This document shows, one piece after another, positions 7,155 through 7,289 of a stretch of DNA of 7,289 nt; positions within the stretch are counted from its first letter, which is position 1, and the number at the start of each line of letters is the position of its first letter. A program made the position numbers and the translations under genes. This DNA is from an uncultured Prosthecobacter sp. GTDB taxonomy: Bacteria; Verrucomicrobiota; Verrucomicrobiia; Verrucomicrobiales; Verrucomicrobiaceae. The stretch covers positions 1 to 7,289 of the forward strand of contig CALDGV010000680.1 in NCBI GenBank assembly GCA_937941745.1, in the 5' to 3' direction. The notes beneath the pieces were generated by a model. It did not search any database and was not told the origin of the DNA. It saw only the letters and a program-made list of their open reading frames with translations.

Positions 7155-7289
7155 GGCGCGGAGGCGGCAGGTTTCAAGAGCAGTCCCATCTTCCGGGCCA
7201 GACGAACCCAGTCGTCCCGAAGCTGCGCAAACTCCGCCTGAGGGGCCCGCCAGCGGGCGATGGTGACAAATCTCATCCCCGGGGCAATG
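7151..7289 (-). CDS. rnpA: Ribonuclease P protein component, C-terminal part (cut by right edge)
   Basis: The minus-strand frame open at the right edge encodes 45 residues before TGA at 7151-7153. The fragment reads [16 protein letters not shown] followed by a helix with [15 protein letters not shown], matching the last strand and C-terminal helix of RnpA, the protein subunit that helps the RNase P RNA cleave 5' leaders from pre-tRNAs. The conserved RNR motif lies beyond the edge. Identification rests on this tail plus the position directly upstream of yidD and yidC. The last four bases are shared with the yidD start (ATGA). The fragment is too short for an ORF caller that requires a start codon and a minimum length, so it is easy to miss. 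Confidence 0.85.
   Translation of the reverse strand, partial: IAPGMRFVTIARWRAPQAEFAQLRDDWVRLARKMGLLLKPAASAP

Overview
The window looks like a GC-rich Gram-negative chromosome, most likely from the Verrucomicrobiota (Prosthecobacter/Verrucomicrobium-like). This rests on remembered family resemblance of YidC, the glycosyltransferase tail and the propeller protein, plus the YidC type (large periplasmic domain, Gram-negative form). No database was searched, so treat the taxon as a moderate inference. Coding density is very high: no gene-free stretch reaches 300 bases, and no tRNA, rRNA, CRISPR array, insertion sequence or integrase gene was seen.

Left part, plus strand (1-4006): the C-terminal end of a membrane-anchored family 2 glycosyltransferase runs in from the left edge. 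After 33 bases comes a 789-residue FtsX/MacB-type ABC transporter permease with two fused halves, and 50 bases later fabG, the 3-oxoacyl-ACP reductase of fatty acid synthesis. The three are co-oriented and could share a transcript. A strong GC-rich hairpin (4031-4067) follows fabG. The permease has no ATPase or membrane-fusion partner inside the window.

Middle, plus strand (4107-5081): a secreted protein with a signal peptide and kelch-like repeats, read here as a six-bladed beta-propeller whose first and last blade are closed by joining the N- and C-terminal strands. Its function is unknown.

Right part, minus strand (7289-5087): the end of rnpA (RNase P protein), then yidD overlapping it by ATGA, then yidC. 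This is the classic rnpA-yidD-yidC cluster, often near the replication origin together with rpmH, which would be expected just beyond the right edge. RnpA matures tRNAs; YidD and YidC insert proteins into the inner membrane. The yidC stop codon faces the propeller gene's stop codon across only 5 bases.

No clearly new biological system is visible; most of the window is housekeeping. The points most worth a second look are the apparent lack of Shine-Dalgarno motifs at all five visible gene starts, the basic C-terminal tail of YidC, the repeat-rich secreted propeller, and the ABC permease without an adjacent ATPase.
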